DNA from: Bacteroidales bacterium
GTDB taxonomy: Bacteria; Bacteroidota; Bacteroidia; Bacteroidales; UBA932
Length of the DNA: 64,000 nt
Direction: 5' to 3'
NCBI GenBank assembly: GCA_017550655.1
Contig: JAFZOK010000013.1
Span: forward strand, 434,001-498,000
Shown here: one piece after another, positions 1 through 8,049 of the stretch
How positions within the stretch are numbered: position 1 is the first letter of the stretch
Layout: every line of letters begins with the position of its first letter
Position numbers and translations under genes: made by a program
Notes under the pieces: generated by a model
Database searches by the model: none
Told to the model about the DNA's origin: nothing
The model's input: only the letters and a program-made list of their open reading frames with translations

Positions 1-807
1 GTGCTGGAAAGCGGAGAGTTCTACAAGGTTGGATCTTCCACCGTCCAGAAAACGGACGTGAGGGTGATAGCTGCCACAAACGTGGACCTTATGGAGGCCA
101 TCCGTCAGAAGAAATTCAGGGAAGACCTTTACTACAGGCTTAACCAGATACCGATAACCCTTCCTCCACTAAGGGAAAGGCGCGGGGACATCTTCCTGCT
201 TTTCAGGAAGTTTGCGGTAGATTGCGCAGACCGTTACAACATGCCGCCGGTTTCCCTGACAAGAGATGCCCAGGCGGTACTGCTGTCATACAGATGGCCG
301 GGCAACATCCGTCAGCTTAAAAATATCGTTGAACAGATAACGGTTCTTGAAACTTCCCGGGAAATAGATGCGGCGAAGCTGAAATCCTATATACCTCAGA
401 ACGAAGACCTTCATCCGGTTATCAGCATTCCGGGGCAGGACGGCGGTTTCATCAACGACAAGGAAGTGATCTACAAGATGATCTATTCCCTAAAGCAAGA
501 AGTTGACGCCATCAAGCAGAAGATGTCCGCCGGAGGACTTCCGGTTCCGCCGCAGAACATACAGGTTGAGCCGGACAATCCTTCGCCCTCCAATTCCGCG
601 CCTAAGGTAATAGTGGTTGAGCAGACGCCGGAAGAGGAACCGAAAGACCTGTCCATAGAATCTATGTACAAGGAGAGGATAATCGAGGTTCTGAAAAAGT
701 ATCCGCGCAACCGCAAGGCTGCCGCTGAAGAGCTTGGAATATCCGAAAGAACCCTTTACCGCAAAATCAAGGAGTACGGAATAGACCTGAAAAAGAAAAA
801 GAAATGA
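1..807 (+). CDS. Sigma-54-dependent transcriptional activator, 3' part (5' end outside window)
   Basis: The reading frame is open from base 1, so the start and the Walker A part of the AAA+ domain lie outside. What remains is the second half of a sigma-54 interaction domain: the DVRVIAATN segment near residue 20, the arginine-finger region REDLYYRLN near 40, PPLRERRGDI near 55 and WPGNIRQLKN near 100. After a poorly conserved linker a Fis-type helix-turn-helix (EELGISERTLYRKIK) lies at about 240-262. The family is a ring ATPase that remodels RNA polymerase with sigma-54. It overlaps lptE by ATGA. In many Bacteroidota this gene precedes lptE and secG, which suggests an envelope-related locus. 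The target promoters cannot be told from here. Confidence 0.93.
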   Translation: MLESGEFYKVGSSTVQKTDVRVIAATNVDLMEAIRQKKFREDLYYRLNQIPITLPPLRERRGDIFLLFRKFAVDCADRYNMPPVSLTRDAQAVLLSYRWPGNIRQLKNIVEQITVLETSREIDAAKLKSYIPQNEDLHPVISIPGQDGGFINDKEVIYKMIYSLKQEVDAIKQKMSAGGLPVPPQNIQVEPDNPSPSNSAPKVIVVEQTPEEEPKDLSIESMYKERIIEVLKKYPRNRKAAAEELGISERTLYRKIKEYGIDLKKKKK

Positions 808-1319
808 GAAACCTGCTGAAGATATTTACGGCAATATTTGCGATGGCCGTTTTGGGAGGATGCGGAATCTATTCGTTCTCCGGAACTAGTCTGCAGCCTG
901 ACATCAAGACGATTATGGTGGCTAATCTGGAGAACAAGGCGATGATTATCAACCCTACGCTGGCCAGTCAGCTGACGGAAGCTCTCCAGGACAAGTACCG
1001 CCGCCTTACCAAGCTGGAAATGGTTTATGACGATCCAGATCTGGAAGTATCCGGATACATAACAGGCTATGAGGTTACGCCTACCGCCGTGACAGCGGAT
1101 GAAGTTGCATCCCGCAACCGTCTTACAATAACGGTGAGGATTTTCTACAAGAACAACAAGTATCCGGATGAGGCCTTCCCTAACGGAAAAAGTTTTGCCG
1201 CATACCAGGACTATGACTCCACCAACTCTCTGGATTCCGTACAGGATGCACTGTGCCAGCAGATTATAGAAACTCTGGTGGAAGATATATTCAACGCTAC
1301 GGTTGCCGAATGGAGATAG
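804..1319 (+). CDS. lptE: LPS-assembly lipoprotein LptE
   Basis: A 171-residue lipoprotein: hydrophobic signal, then lipobox LGGC with Cys at about residue 20 followed by GIYSFSGTSL. This N-terminus (G-x-YSF) and the length fit the Bacteroidota LptE family (LptE/RlpB superfamily), the outer-membrane lipoprotein that plugs the LptD translocon for lipopolysaccharide export. The start overlaps the upstream activator by ATGA and the end overlaps the next gene by 10 bases, so translation is probably coupled. The position between a sigma-54 activator and secG supports the call. The identification rests on lipobox, length and gene order rather than on catalytic residues. Confidence 0.85.
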   Translation: MRNLLKIFTAIFAMAVLGGCGIYSFSGTSLQPDIKTIMVANLENKAMIINPTLASQLTEALQDKYRRLTKLEMVYDDPDLEVSGYITGYEVTPTAVTADEVASRNRLTITVRIFYKNNKYPDEAFPNGKSFAAYQDYDSTNSLDSVQDALCQQIIETLVEDIFNATVAEWR

Positions 1320-1975
1320 GGGAAATTAAATATTCCGACGTTCAGTCTCTGGACCTTATGGAGCTGGAGGCGGCCCTGAAGGAGAGCCCGTGGTTTTCCT
1401 ATCTGAGGGAAATCATGCTGGAGCGGCTATACCGCAAGGACAAGGAGGCTTTTTTCCAGACACTTTCCAAAAGCGCCGTTTTCCTGTCTTCCAGAAAGAC
1501 GCTTTACGACAGGATAAATTCTCCGGCGGAGGAGGAAACTGCAGAGGAAAAACAGAGTGTGGCAGAAGAAAAGCCGCAGCCTCAGGAAGAGCCTCTTCAC
1601 CGTCCGAGAGTGATTGTGGCAGGCGGAGACTTTTTCTCCAAGGAAGATCTCAAGACTATTGATCCTGAGGAAGATATGGAACTCAAGCTGAAGGGCAGCC
1701 CGTTCTACCGCCCCGCACCGGAGCCAGCCGCGGAGTCAAAGGAAAAACAGGATGTTTCAAAGCCGAGGGAGAAGAGAACTACCCTGCTTAAGGATGACGG
1801 AAGCGTCAATTTCGACGACCTTGCATTCTGCACGGAAACCCTTGGCCATATCTATGCCCAGCAGGGATTTTACGACAAGGCAATAGAGGTTTTCTCCAAA
1901 CTTATTTTGCTATATCCGCAAAAAAGTGCTTACTTTGCAACCCTTGTAAACGAAATGAAGAAAAATACAGATTGA
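1310..1975 (+). CDS. Conserved TPR-containing protein of the lptE-secG locus
   Basis: A 221-residue cytoplasmic protein with no signal peptide. The start at 1310 (MEIGEIKY) is preferred over an upstream in-frame ATG at 1253, because 1253 lies deep inside lptE. The N-terminal 75 residues are helical, the middle is a low-complexity E/P/K-rich linker, and the C-terminus holds one clear TPR-like unit (LGHIYAQQGFYDKAIEVF) ending near a tyrosine/proline motif. It overlaps lptE by 10 bases and is one base from secG. The function is unknown; the conserved position in Bacteroidota suggests a link with envelope biogenesis or secretion, which is inference only. Confidence 0.8.
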   Translation: MEIGEIKYSDVQSLDLMELEAALKESPWFSYLREIMLERLYRKDKEAFFQTLSKSAVFLSSRKTLYDRINSPAEEETAEEKQSVAEEKPQPQEEPLHRPRVIVAGGDFFSKEDLKTIDPEEDMELKLKGSPFYRPAPEPAAESKEKQDVSKPREKRTTLLKDDGSVNFDDLAFCTETLGHIYAQQGFYDKAIEVFSKLILLYPQKSAYFATLVNEMKKNTD

Positions 1976-1976
1976 T

Positions 1977-2336
1977 ATGTACGGATTTTTTGTAGTAATA
2001 ATCGTGATAGCAAGCGTACTGATCACCATTGCAGTTTTGCTGCAGAATTCAAAGGGTGGCGGACTTGCTTCCAACTTCGGTGCCGGCAACACAACATTCG
2101 GCGTTAGACAGGCTGCAGACATTCTGGAGAAGTCCACCTGGATTCTCGCGGCTGTTATTATAGTATTCAGCATTGCGGCTACGGCAGCCATCTCCTCATC
2201 AAAAGGCACAAAGACTACCAACGCCAAGGAGCTCCTTCAGCAGAAGCCTGCTTCTACGGTGCCTACTTTCCCGGTAAGCGGACAGAATGAAGCCGCTCCG
2301 GCAGCAGAAGAAACCCCTGCAGAGCAGCAGTTGTAA
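1977..2336 (+). CDS. secG: Preprotein translocase subunit SecG
   Basis: A 119-residue protein with two membrane segments (about 2-22 and 55-75) and the SecG signature between them: LLQNSKGGGLASNFGAG, followed by the conserved stretch ADILEKSTW. SecG is the small accessory subunit of the SecYEG channel in the inner membrane. The C-terminal tail is rich in Ala/Pro/Glu, which is common in Bacteroidota SecG and makes it longer than the enterobacterial protein. It starts one base after the TPR gene and ends the operon; a weak hairpin follows. Confidence 0.93.
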   Translation: MYGFFVVIIVIASVLITIAVLLQNSKGGGLASNFGAGNTTFGVRQAADILEKSTWILAAVIIVFSIAATAAISSSKGTKTTNAKELLQQKPASTVPTFPVSGQNEAAPAAEETPAEQQL

Positions 2337-2369
2337 CAAAAACGTAACAATTATTACGCAAGGCATAAT

Positions 2370-2411
2370 ATCCTGATATCGGGGAGCTTAAATGGCCAAA
2401 GGTATCAGGAT
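2370..2411 (+). terminator. Weak hairpin after secG
   Basis: A 9-bp inverted repeat (ATCCTGATA / TATCAGGAT) with a 24-base loop lies 34 bases after the secG stop and is followed by a short T/A-rich run. The long loop and poor T-tract make it a weak terminator candidate. The remainder of the 177-base gap to the next gene is AT-rich and holds only the promoter described separately. Confidence 0.4.
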
Positions 2412-2459
2412 TTCTTAAAAATTTACTACTATGTAATACAAAGTACCAATAAAATCACA

Positions 2460-2467
2460 TATATTTG
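2460..2467 (+). promoter_or_regulatory. -7 promoter element for the PspC/PadR operon
   Basis: TATATTTG matches the Bacteroidota -7 consensus TAnnTTTG and lies 46 bases before the first PspC start. No good TTTG is seen at the -33 distance. This predicts a leader of roughly 40 bases. Confidence 0.6.
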
Positions 2468-2513
2468 CATTGCAAAATACTTAAGAAACAAAAACACTTA
2501 AAACTCCAATACT

Positions 2514-3113
2514 ATGAAAGAAGTTGTCAGCGTTGCCATCGGCAACAAAAGCTTTACCCTTGAGACAGACGCCTACACTCTTCTGAAAGATTACCTCGAG
2601 GCTTTCAGGACAAGGTCTTCTGCCGGTATCCAGTCTGACGAGACTATGAGTGACATTGAGGAGCGAATCGCGGAGATTCTTTCTTCCAAGACTTCGTCCG
2701 TCAAGAATGTGGTCAACATTTATATGATAGAAGAGATCATCGCCCGCCTGGGAATGCCGGACGGCACCGCCTATACAAGAGGCGGCGGGGCTCAGCAGAA
2801 CGGGCAGGCCTATGCAAACCAGGCTTACGCAAACCCTCCATACCAGGAAAGCGTACCTAGAAAGTTCTACAGGGACGTGGACAGCCGCAGCATCGGCGGA
2901 GTCTGCTCCGGTCTGGGTTACTATCTGAACATCGATCCTACCATATTAAAGGTAATATTCGTGGTTCTGTTCCTTATCGGCGGCGGAGGACTGCTTATCT
3001 ACATTATCCTGTGGATAGTTGCCCCTCCCGCACTGACTCCTGTGCAGAAGTGCGAGATGAGAGGATGGCCGCTGACGGCGGAAAATATCGAAAAATTCAC
3101 AAGAAAGCAGTAA
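2514..3113 (+). CDS. PspC domain protein (small)
   Basis: A 199-residue membrane protein. Residues 1-80 form a helical domain with the pattern VAIGNKSFTL...AYTLLKDYL...DIEERIAEIL, which is also the N-terminus of the second PspC protein at 3507, so the two are paralogous. Residues 85-115 are a short QAYAN-repeat linker. The PspC domain follows (about 118-172): FYRDVDSRSIGGVCSGLGYYL then a transmembrane pair ending LWIVAPP. PspC proteins are inner-membrane stress sensors or partners in phage-shock-like responses. The gene is four bases before the PadR regulator, so it is probably controlled by it. Confidence 0.88.
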   Translation: MKEVVSVAIGNKSFTLETDAYTLLKDYLEAFRTRSSAGIQSDETMSDIEERIAEILSSKTSSVKNVVNIYMIEEIIARLGMPDGTAYTRGGGAQQNGQAYANQAYANPPYQESVPRKFYRDVDSRSIGGVCSGLGYYLNIDPTILKVIFVVLFLIGGGGLLIYIILWIVAPPALTPVQKCEMRGWPLTAENIEKFTRKQ

Positions 3114-3117
3114 GGTT

Positions 3118-3507
3118 ATGGAAATCAACAACAATATCAACAACGACCTCGATCTGAACGCCGAGAACATCAAGGCTCAGATGAGGAAAGGGGTGCTGGA
3201 ATACTGCATCCTGAGCATTCTCAGAAAGGGTGACTCCTATGTATCTCCCCTTATCGCCGAGCTTAAGGCGGCAAAGATGATAGTGGTTGAGGGAACCCTC
3301 TATCCGCTGCTCACCCGCCAGAAGAACCAGGGGCTTCTTTCCTACAGGTGGGAGGAGAGCCCTTCTGGACCGCCTAGAAAATACTACTCCCTTACGGAAA
3401 AGGGCCGCAAGGCGCTTGAGCTGATGGACGAGGCCTGGGGAGACGTTATCAAGACGGTGGAACTCATAAAGACAGGTATTGACTTAAACAACGGGGAGGA
3501 AGAATAA
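3118..3507 (+). CDS. PadR family transcriptional regulator
   Basis: A 129-residue winged-helix protein. After a polar Asn-rich N-terminus the PadR fold is clear: KGVLEYCILSILRKGDSYV, then VVEGTLYPLLTRQKNQGLL (recognition helix and wing) and GPPRKYYSLTEKGRKAL. PadR proteins are dimeric repressors that release DNA on ligand or stress signals. The last base of its stop codon is the first base of the next start (TAATG), so it is translationally coupled to the large PspC gene. The arrangement PspC-PadR-PspC suggests autoregulation of an envelope-stress operon; the signal is unknown. Confidence 0.93.
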   Translation: MEINNNINNDLDLNAENIKAQMRKGVLEYCILSILRKGDSYVSPLIAELKAAKMIVVEGTLYPLLTRQKNQGLLSYRWEESPSGPPRKYYSLTEKGRKALELMDEAWGDVIKTVELIKTGIDLNNGEEE

Positions 3508-5138
3508 TGGAAGAAGTAATGAGAGTCAGCATTGGCGGCGTTCCGTTCACCTTGAGCCCTGTGGCTTATCAGAAAATGAAGGCCTATCTGGATTCCATAA
3601 CCCGCCATTACGAGAAAAGGCCGGACGGAAGGGAAATCATCAGCGATATAGAAAGCCGCATCGCGGAGCTCCTTCTGGAAAAGAACGACAAGGAAGAGGT
3701 TGTGACCTCCGACAGAGTAGAAGAGGTAATCTCCGTTATGGGAAACCCGAGCCAGTTCGGCGACGAGGAAGAGGAAAACGCTTCCACAGGGGCTTCTTCC
3801 GCGCAGGGCGCTTCTTTCCAGGGGCAGCCTCAGAATCCGGCTCCGTCACCACGCCGTCTTTACAGGGACACCCAGGACAGGATGATTGGAGGAGTGTGTA
3901 GCGGACTTGGCCATTATTTCAAGTTTGACCCGAGTATTCTCAGAATCATTCTTGGGATTATCATAGCCCTGCATTTTGTTCGCGGCTGCAACTTCTTCCC
4001 TATGGGCGTTTCGTATGTAACGTCTCCTTTGTTCCACCTTGTGTTCTGGGGATACATAATCCTTTGGATAGCGGTTCCGGCCGCCAAGACCTACAGCCAG
4101 AAATGCCAGATGATGGGAGCGGATCCGGGAGTCAGGGGAGCTGAGGAAAGCGTGGGCAACACCCAGCAGTTCCGTGGCAGCGGATTCGGCCGCGTTATAA
4201 AAGTCCTTGCCGGACTGCTTTTCATAGGGCTTGGCATTCTGTTTCTCTCAATGGTATGGATGGTGATGATAGGCAGCGACGCCATTGTCGGAGTCAATCC
4301 GGTCAACGCCCTTAATCTCATAGATGTTAACCCTTGGAGCAGGATTCTTTATAAGGTTCTTGTAATCTGCGCCCTCATAATCCCTTGCATTGCGATGCTG
4401 TATGTGGGAATCTGGTGGCTGTTCAATCTCAAGAAACCGAGATTCCGCCTTGGATGGATTCTGTTCCTTGTCTGGGTGCTTTCCCTTATCGGCCTTGTAT
4501 TCTTTATGGGAAGCCACGCAATGAAGGTTGGCAGTGTCCAGGACACTGCCGCAACCAAGACTTTCGACAAGCTCTACGATACCCTGAAGGTTGAATATGC
4601 CGCCCTTCCGGAGATAGTTGACGGTCAAAGCGTTACCTGGGAGAGAATGAGCGAGAGGATGGCTCGCAGCACAAGACGGAGGATCGGAGGCTATGTCAGC
4701 TGGAACGGAAGGCCTTTCAACGACGACGAGGAAGAAAGGAGAGTGTCCGACGGGGATCCTTACAGGGGAGGATTGTATATGTACATCACAAAGGGCAAGA
4801 ACAAGGCTTACGCCATCTATCCTACTCTTGACGTGATCCACAAGTCTTCTTCAATCATCGTGGATGACAGCACCTCGGTTTCCGGAACCAGCATAGTGAA
4901 GGATACCACGGTAAGGGCGGACCTGGAGATTGTTGCGTCAAGAATTTCTGCAATCAGGGCTCTTGGTGGAGACGATGAGGAAAATTCGGAGGAAAAGGCT
5001 CTTGTGGAAGTAAAGGACAGCATCCTTACCATCCATCCGATTATAATATCCAAGAAGCACAAGTTTGACGGAACCTATATTTCCTCCAAGCTTTACCTGC
5101 CAGACAGCAGTGTTGTGATTATAAACAGCCCGAAGTAA
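3507..5138 (+). CDS. Large PspC domain membrane protein
   Basis: A 543-residue protein. Residues 1-90 repeat the helical N-terminal domain of the upstream PspC protein (VSIGGVPFTL...DIESRIAELL...VISVMGNPSQF). A PspC domain at about 115-190 (LYRDTQDRMIGGVCSGLGHYF) is followed by further membrane segments at about 230-255, 280-305 and 315-335. The C-terminal 200 residues are soluble and strand-rich, with a run of Asp/Ser/Val-containing segments that resemble the adhesin-like domains appended to other PspC proteins. It is the last gene of the operon and a strong terminator follows. The product is likely an inner-membrane envelope-stress component. Confidence 0.87.
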   Translation: MEEVMRVSIGGVPFTLSPVAYQKMKAYLDSITRHYEKRPDGREIISDIESRIAELLLEKNDKEEVVTSDRVEEVISVMGNPSQFGDEEEENASTGASSAQGASFQGQPQNPAPSPRRLYRDTQDRMIGGVCSGLGHYFKFDPSILRIILGIIIALHFVRGCNFFPMGVSYVTSPLFHLVFWGYIILWIAVPAAKTYSQKCQMMGADPGVRGAEESVGNTQQFRGSGFGRVIKVLAGLLFIGLGILFLSMVWMVMIGSDAIVGVNPVNALNLIDVNPWSRILYKVLVICALIIPCIAMLYVGIWWLFNLKKPRFRLGWILFLVWVLSLIGLVFFMGSHAMKVGSVQDTAATKTFDKLYDTLKVEYAALPEIVDGQSVTWERMSERMARSTRRRIGGYVSWNGRPFNDDEEERRVSDGDPYRGGLYMYITKGKNKAYAIYPTLDVIHKSSSIIVDDSTSVSGTSIVKDTTVRADLEIVASRISAIRALGGDDEENSEEKALVEVKDSILTIHPIIISKKHKFDGTYISSKLYLPDSSVVIINSPK

Positions 5139-5161
5139 AGCCCAATCTTCGGACACGAAGG

Positions 5162-5195
5162 GAGACCGCCACGTTGGGGCGGTCTCTTTTTGTTT
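5162..5195 (+). terminator. Rho-independent terminator of the PspC operon
   Basis: A perfect 9-bp stem (GAGACCGCC / GGCGGTCTC) with a 7-base loop is followed directly by TTTTTGTTT. It closes the PspC/PadR operon. The T-run runs straight into the next promoter. Confidence 0.93.
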
Positions 5196-5202
5196 AACTT
5201 TG
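5174..5202 (+). promoter_or_regulatory. Promoter of the LOG gene, near-leaderless
   Basis: A -33 TTG at 5174-5176 and a -7 box TAACTTTG at 5195-5202 are 18 bases apart. Only four bases separate the box from the ATG at 5207, so transcription should begin at or next to the start codon. The -33 part overlaps the upstream terminator stem. Confidence 0.6.
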
Positions 5203-5206
5203 CAAT

Positions 5207-5779
5207 ATGGTTATTGGAGTTTTCTGTTCGGCTAACAAAAATGTAGATAAGGCCTATTTTGAAGCAACCCAAGCGCTTGGGATGTGGATAGGACAAGGCG
5301 GACATTCCCTTGTATGGGGAGGCTGCCGCCTCGGTCTAATGGAAACCATAGCGGAAGGTTTCCGCCAGGGAGCATCTTCTCTTCCGGATGAAAACAGGGG
5401 AAAACTCATCGGTGTCATTCCTGAAATCATTGAGAAAAAAGGCAAGTCTTTTTCTCCGGTAGACCAGGCAATCTACTGCAAGAGTCTATCGGAGAGAAAA
5501 GACATTATGATCAGCCTCAGCGATGTGCTTATCGCCCTTCCCGGCGGCATAGGCACTTTGGATGAAATTTTCACGGTTATTTCTTCCGCCACCATCGGAT
5601 ACACGGACAAGAAGGTTATATTATACAATATCAGCGGATTCTGGAACCCGCTGATATCGTTGATGAATCACCTTGAAAGCCAAGGCATGGTCCGTGGCGA
5701 TTACCGCCAGAGAATCGTTGAAGTCAAAAGCCTTGAGGAACTTAGTTCAGCGTTCCGGCTTCTGCCTTGTCAATCATAG
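5207..5779 (+). CDS. LOG family protein (TIGR00730-type phosphoribohydrolase)
   Basis: A 190-residue Rossmann-fold protein with the family motif PGGIGTLDE at about residue 108 (PGGxGTxxE) and the upstream RKD segment (SERKDIM). The family cleaves cytokinin riboside 5'-monophosphates or similar nucleotide substrates to free base and ribose 5-phosphate; older annotations call it lysine decarboxylase. The arginine and glutamate of the motif region are present, so an active enzyme is likely, but the natural substrate in Bacteroidota is not known. The last 38 bases overlap the end of the convergent OmpA-family gene. Confidence 0.9.
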   Translation: MVIGVFCSANKNVDKAYFEATQALGMWIGQGGHSLVWGGCRLGLMETIAEGFRQGASSLPDENRGKLIGVIPEIIEKKGKSFSPVDQAIYCKSLSERKDIMISLSDVLIALPGGIGTLDEIFTVISSATIGYTDKKVILYNISGFWNPLISLMNHLESQGMVRGDYRQRIVEVKSLEELSSAFRLLPCQS

Positions 5780-6428
5780 CCTTGTTGGCTGTAACGTAAA
5801 CCTCCACTCTTCTGTTCTGGGCCCTTCCGGCCTCGGTGGAGTTGTCTGCAACAGGCTCGTTGAAAGACTTGCCTTCACTTGTCATTCTGGCATCTGCGAT
5901 GCCGAGTGTTTTCAGATAGTTCTTTACGGCTCCGGCCCTTTCAAGAGACAGTCTCTCGTTTACGGCTGCAGTACCGGTGTTGTCCGTGTGGCCGTAGATG
6001 GTGATGTCCGTGTCTGCCATATCTTTCATCGATGTGGCAAACTTGGCCAGGTCATTCTTGGATGCTGCTGAAAGGTCGCTCTTTCCGGTCTTGAACAGAA
6101 GTCCGCTCTCGAAGGTTATCTTGATGGCCTCGAGTCCGTTAACGTCGGTTACGGTCTCGACCTTGGCGTTCTCGAGCTCTTTCTGAAGCTGCTCAGCCTT
6201 CTTGTCCATCTTGCGGCCGATAACCACTCCGGCTCCGGCTCCAACGGCGCTTCCGATAGCGGCACCGATAGCGGCACCCTTACCCTTGCCTATCAGGGCT
6301 CCGATTCCTGCTCCTACGGCTGCTCCGGCACCTCCGCCGATGAGTCCGCCTGAAGTTGTCTGGTTCATGTTGCCGCACCCCGGAACAATGATGAGCGCAG
6401 CCATCAGACAAATGATCATTTTTTTCAT
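5742..6428 (-). CDS. OmpA family lipoprotein with glycine-zipper
   Basis: A 228-residue lipoprotein with lipobox VPGC (Cys18). Residues 28-75 are a glycine-zipper domain (repeated GAGIGALIG / GAAIGAAIG units). Residues about 105-215 form an OmpA C-terminal peptidoglycan-binding domain: TIYGHTDNTG, LSLERAGAVKNYL and the NRRVEVYV signature. The organisation is that of the YiaD/OmpA-like lipoproteins that tether the outer membrane to peptidoglycan. Its last 38 bases overlap the convergent LOG gene, unusually long for two unrelated genes. Confidence 0.92.
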   Translation of the reverse strand: MKKMIICLMAALIIVPGCGNMNQTTSGGLIGGGAGAAVGAGIGALIGKGKGAAIGAAIGSAVGAGAGVVIGRKMDKKAEQLQKELENAKVETVTDVNGLEAIKITFESGLLFKTGKSDLSAASKNDLAKFATSMKDMADTDITIYGHTDNTGTAAVNERLSLERAGAVKNYLKTLGIADARMTSEGKSFNEPVADNSTEAGRAQNRRVEVYVTANKAMIDKAEAGTLN

Positions 6429-6463
6429 ATTATGTGAGATTTAAATTGGTTGGCGGGTTAAAC

Positions 6464-6494
6464 TTTGGTGCAATTTAGCAAAAATGTAAATTTG
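6464..6494 (+). promoter_or_regulatory. Full promoter of the nitrilase-family gene
   Basis: TTTG at 6464-6467, a 19-base spacer and TAAATTTG at 6487-6494 match both Bacteroidota promoter elements. The ATG is 20 bases further on. Confidence 0.75.
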
Positions 6495-6514
6495 CGTCAA
6501 GAAAAATCACGGGT

Positions 6515-7300
6515 ATGAAAGTAACTCTTTTGCAGCGCGACGTGCTTTGGGCAAACCCGGAGGGTAATGCCAAGGCAAATTCAGCAATTATGGAATCTTG
6601 TCCCGGAACAGATCTTTTCCTGCTTCCGGAAATGTTTTCAACGGGCTTTGCTATTTCTCCCGAAGGTATCGCGGAGGAACTTGACAGTGAGGGGGAATGC
6701 TTTACTCTGCGATGGATGAAAAGGGAGGCCGTCAGGCTGGATTGCGCCGTTTGCGGAAGCGTGGCTGTAAAGGAAACTGACGGGAGATTTTTCAACAGGC
6801 TGTATTTCGTTACTCCGGATATGTGCTTTTCATACGACAAGCACCATCTTTTCACCTACGGCGGGGAGAAGAGGAGTTATTCCGCCGGGCGGGAAAGGGT
6901 GGTCGTTTTCTGGAGAGGGGTGAAGATTCTGCTTCAGGTTTGCTATGATGTAAGGTTTCCTGTATTCGTGCGCAACAGCATCGCTGAGGACGGAAAGCCT
7001 GAATATGACGCGATAATCTATGTTGCGAGCTGGCCCGCAAAGAGAGTTCCGGCCTGGAAGAAACTGCTTCCGGCAAGGGCGATAGAAAACCAGTGCTATG
7101 TGCTGGCCGTCAACAGGGTGGGCTCGGATCCTGCCTGTGAATACATTGGAGGGACAATGGTAATAGACGCGATGGGAAACATTGTGGACAGCTGCCCGGA
7201 GGCAAAAGAAACCTCCATATCAGTTGAACTGGATATGGAGGCTCTAAACCGTTTCAGGGGAAAATTCCCCGTTCTTGAAGACGCGGACCCTTTATACTAG
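6515..7300 (+). CDS. Nitrilase-superfamily amidohydrolase, omega-amidase (YafV/NIT2) type
   Basis: A 261-residue cytoplasmic enzyme with the full Glu-Lys-Cys triad: E39 in LLPEMFSTGF, K109 in YDKHHLF and C143 in LLQVCYDVRFP. These contexts match the YafV/NIT2 branch, which hydrolyses alpha-ketoglutaramate or alpha-ketosuccinamate formed by glutamine or asparagine transamination (metabolite repair). The length fits the subfamily (about 255-265). It has its own promoter and shares a CTAG double stop with the convergent barrel gene. Confidence 0.9.
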   Translation: MKVTLLQRDVLWANPEGNAKANSAIMESCPGTDLFLLPEMFSTGFAISPEGIAEELDSEGECFTLRWMKREAVRLDCAVCGSVAVKETDGRFFNRLYFVTPDMCFSYDKHHLFTYGGEKRSYSAGRERVVVFWRGVKILLQVCYDVRFPVFVRNSIAEDGKPEYDAIIYVASWPAKRVPAWKKLLPARAIENQCYVLAVNRVGSDPACEYIGGTMVIDAMGNIVDSCPEAKETSISVELDMEALNRFRGKFPVLEDADPLY

Positions 7301-7995
7301 AAGTTGATTCCGACGGTAAACATCAGGCCGCGGTTGTGGGTTTCGTCAAACATGTCGTGACCTATGTTGGCAAGGCCGTAGTTATAGCAGATTTCGGCAT
7401 AGAACATCTGCAAGCCCAGACCGCAGCCTATCTTCAGCCCTCCGTCAAATCTCTTGAACTGTTCAGGATCGCTCCCGAAGGAGTGATACGCCTCTCTTGC
7501 TCCAAAATCCTTGATATATCCGCCGACTCCAACTCCCATATAGGCGCCAAGCATAGGCTGGATGCTGAGGCCCGGAGAGTTTGGAACATCGATGATGTAT
7601 TTGAAGGTCATAGGAACCTCCAGATAGTTGAGGTTATATGTAAAGTCTCCGCCATAGTCGCTCTTTCCTCCCTTTTCCACATACATAAGTCCGCTTTCGA
7701 AAAATATCGGAGCGTGCGGAGCGACCTGTGCTCCACCGACAAATCCTGCAGCCAGTCCGGCACGTGGAGAATTGCTCTCGAAGTAAGTTGACTCGCTGCG
7801 TACCTGTGCGGCGTTTACTCCCATACGGAAACCGAAATAAGCGTCTCCGGGAGCATAGTATCCCTGCCTTGTCGCAGGGCGCTGGTGTCCACGGTCATAC
7901 ATATAGACGTGACCTTGGGCAAAAGATACTGCCGGAAGCGCTGTCATAAGGACGGCAACCACGGCGATTGCTCTTGAGAGGATATTCCTTTTCAT
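7297..7995 (-). CDS. PorT-like outer-membrane beta-barrel protein
   Basis: A 232-residue exported protein with a Sec signal (cleavage probably after VSFAQ). The mature part alternates hydrophobic and polar residues and carries typical small-barrel segments: YFGFRMGVNAAQV, FFESGLMYVEKGG, LNYLEVPMTFKY, and a C-terminal phenylalanine (FTVGINF) that acts as the BAM recognition signal. This fits the outer-membrane beta-barrel domain (PF13568 type) common in Bacteroidota. A related protein lies at 16612. Function is unknown. Confidence 0.87.
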   Translation of the reverse strand: MKRNILSRAIAVVAVLMTALPAVSFAQGHVYMYDRGHQRPATRQGYYAPGDAYFGFRMGVNAAQVRSESTYFESNSPRAGLAAGFVGGAQVAPHAPIFFESGLMYVEKGGKSDYGGDFTYNLNYLEVPMTFKYIIDVPNSPGLSIQPMLGAYMGVGVGGYIKDFGAREAYHSFGSDPEQFKRFDGGLKIGCGLGLQMFYAEICYNYGLANIGHDMFDETHNRGLMFTVGINF

Positions 7996-8049
7996 TTTAT
8001 GCTGTTTTTAAGAGTTTTTCTTAGGTTTAGCAAATACCGTGCACAAATC

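Noticed and set aside
1253-1309. Earlier start of the TPR gene after lptE
   Set aside because: It would overlap lptE by 67 bases; the start at 1310 gives the usual short overlap.
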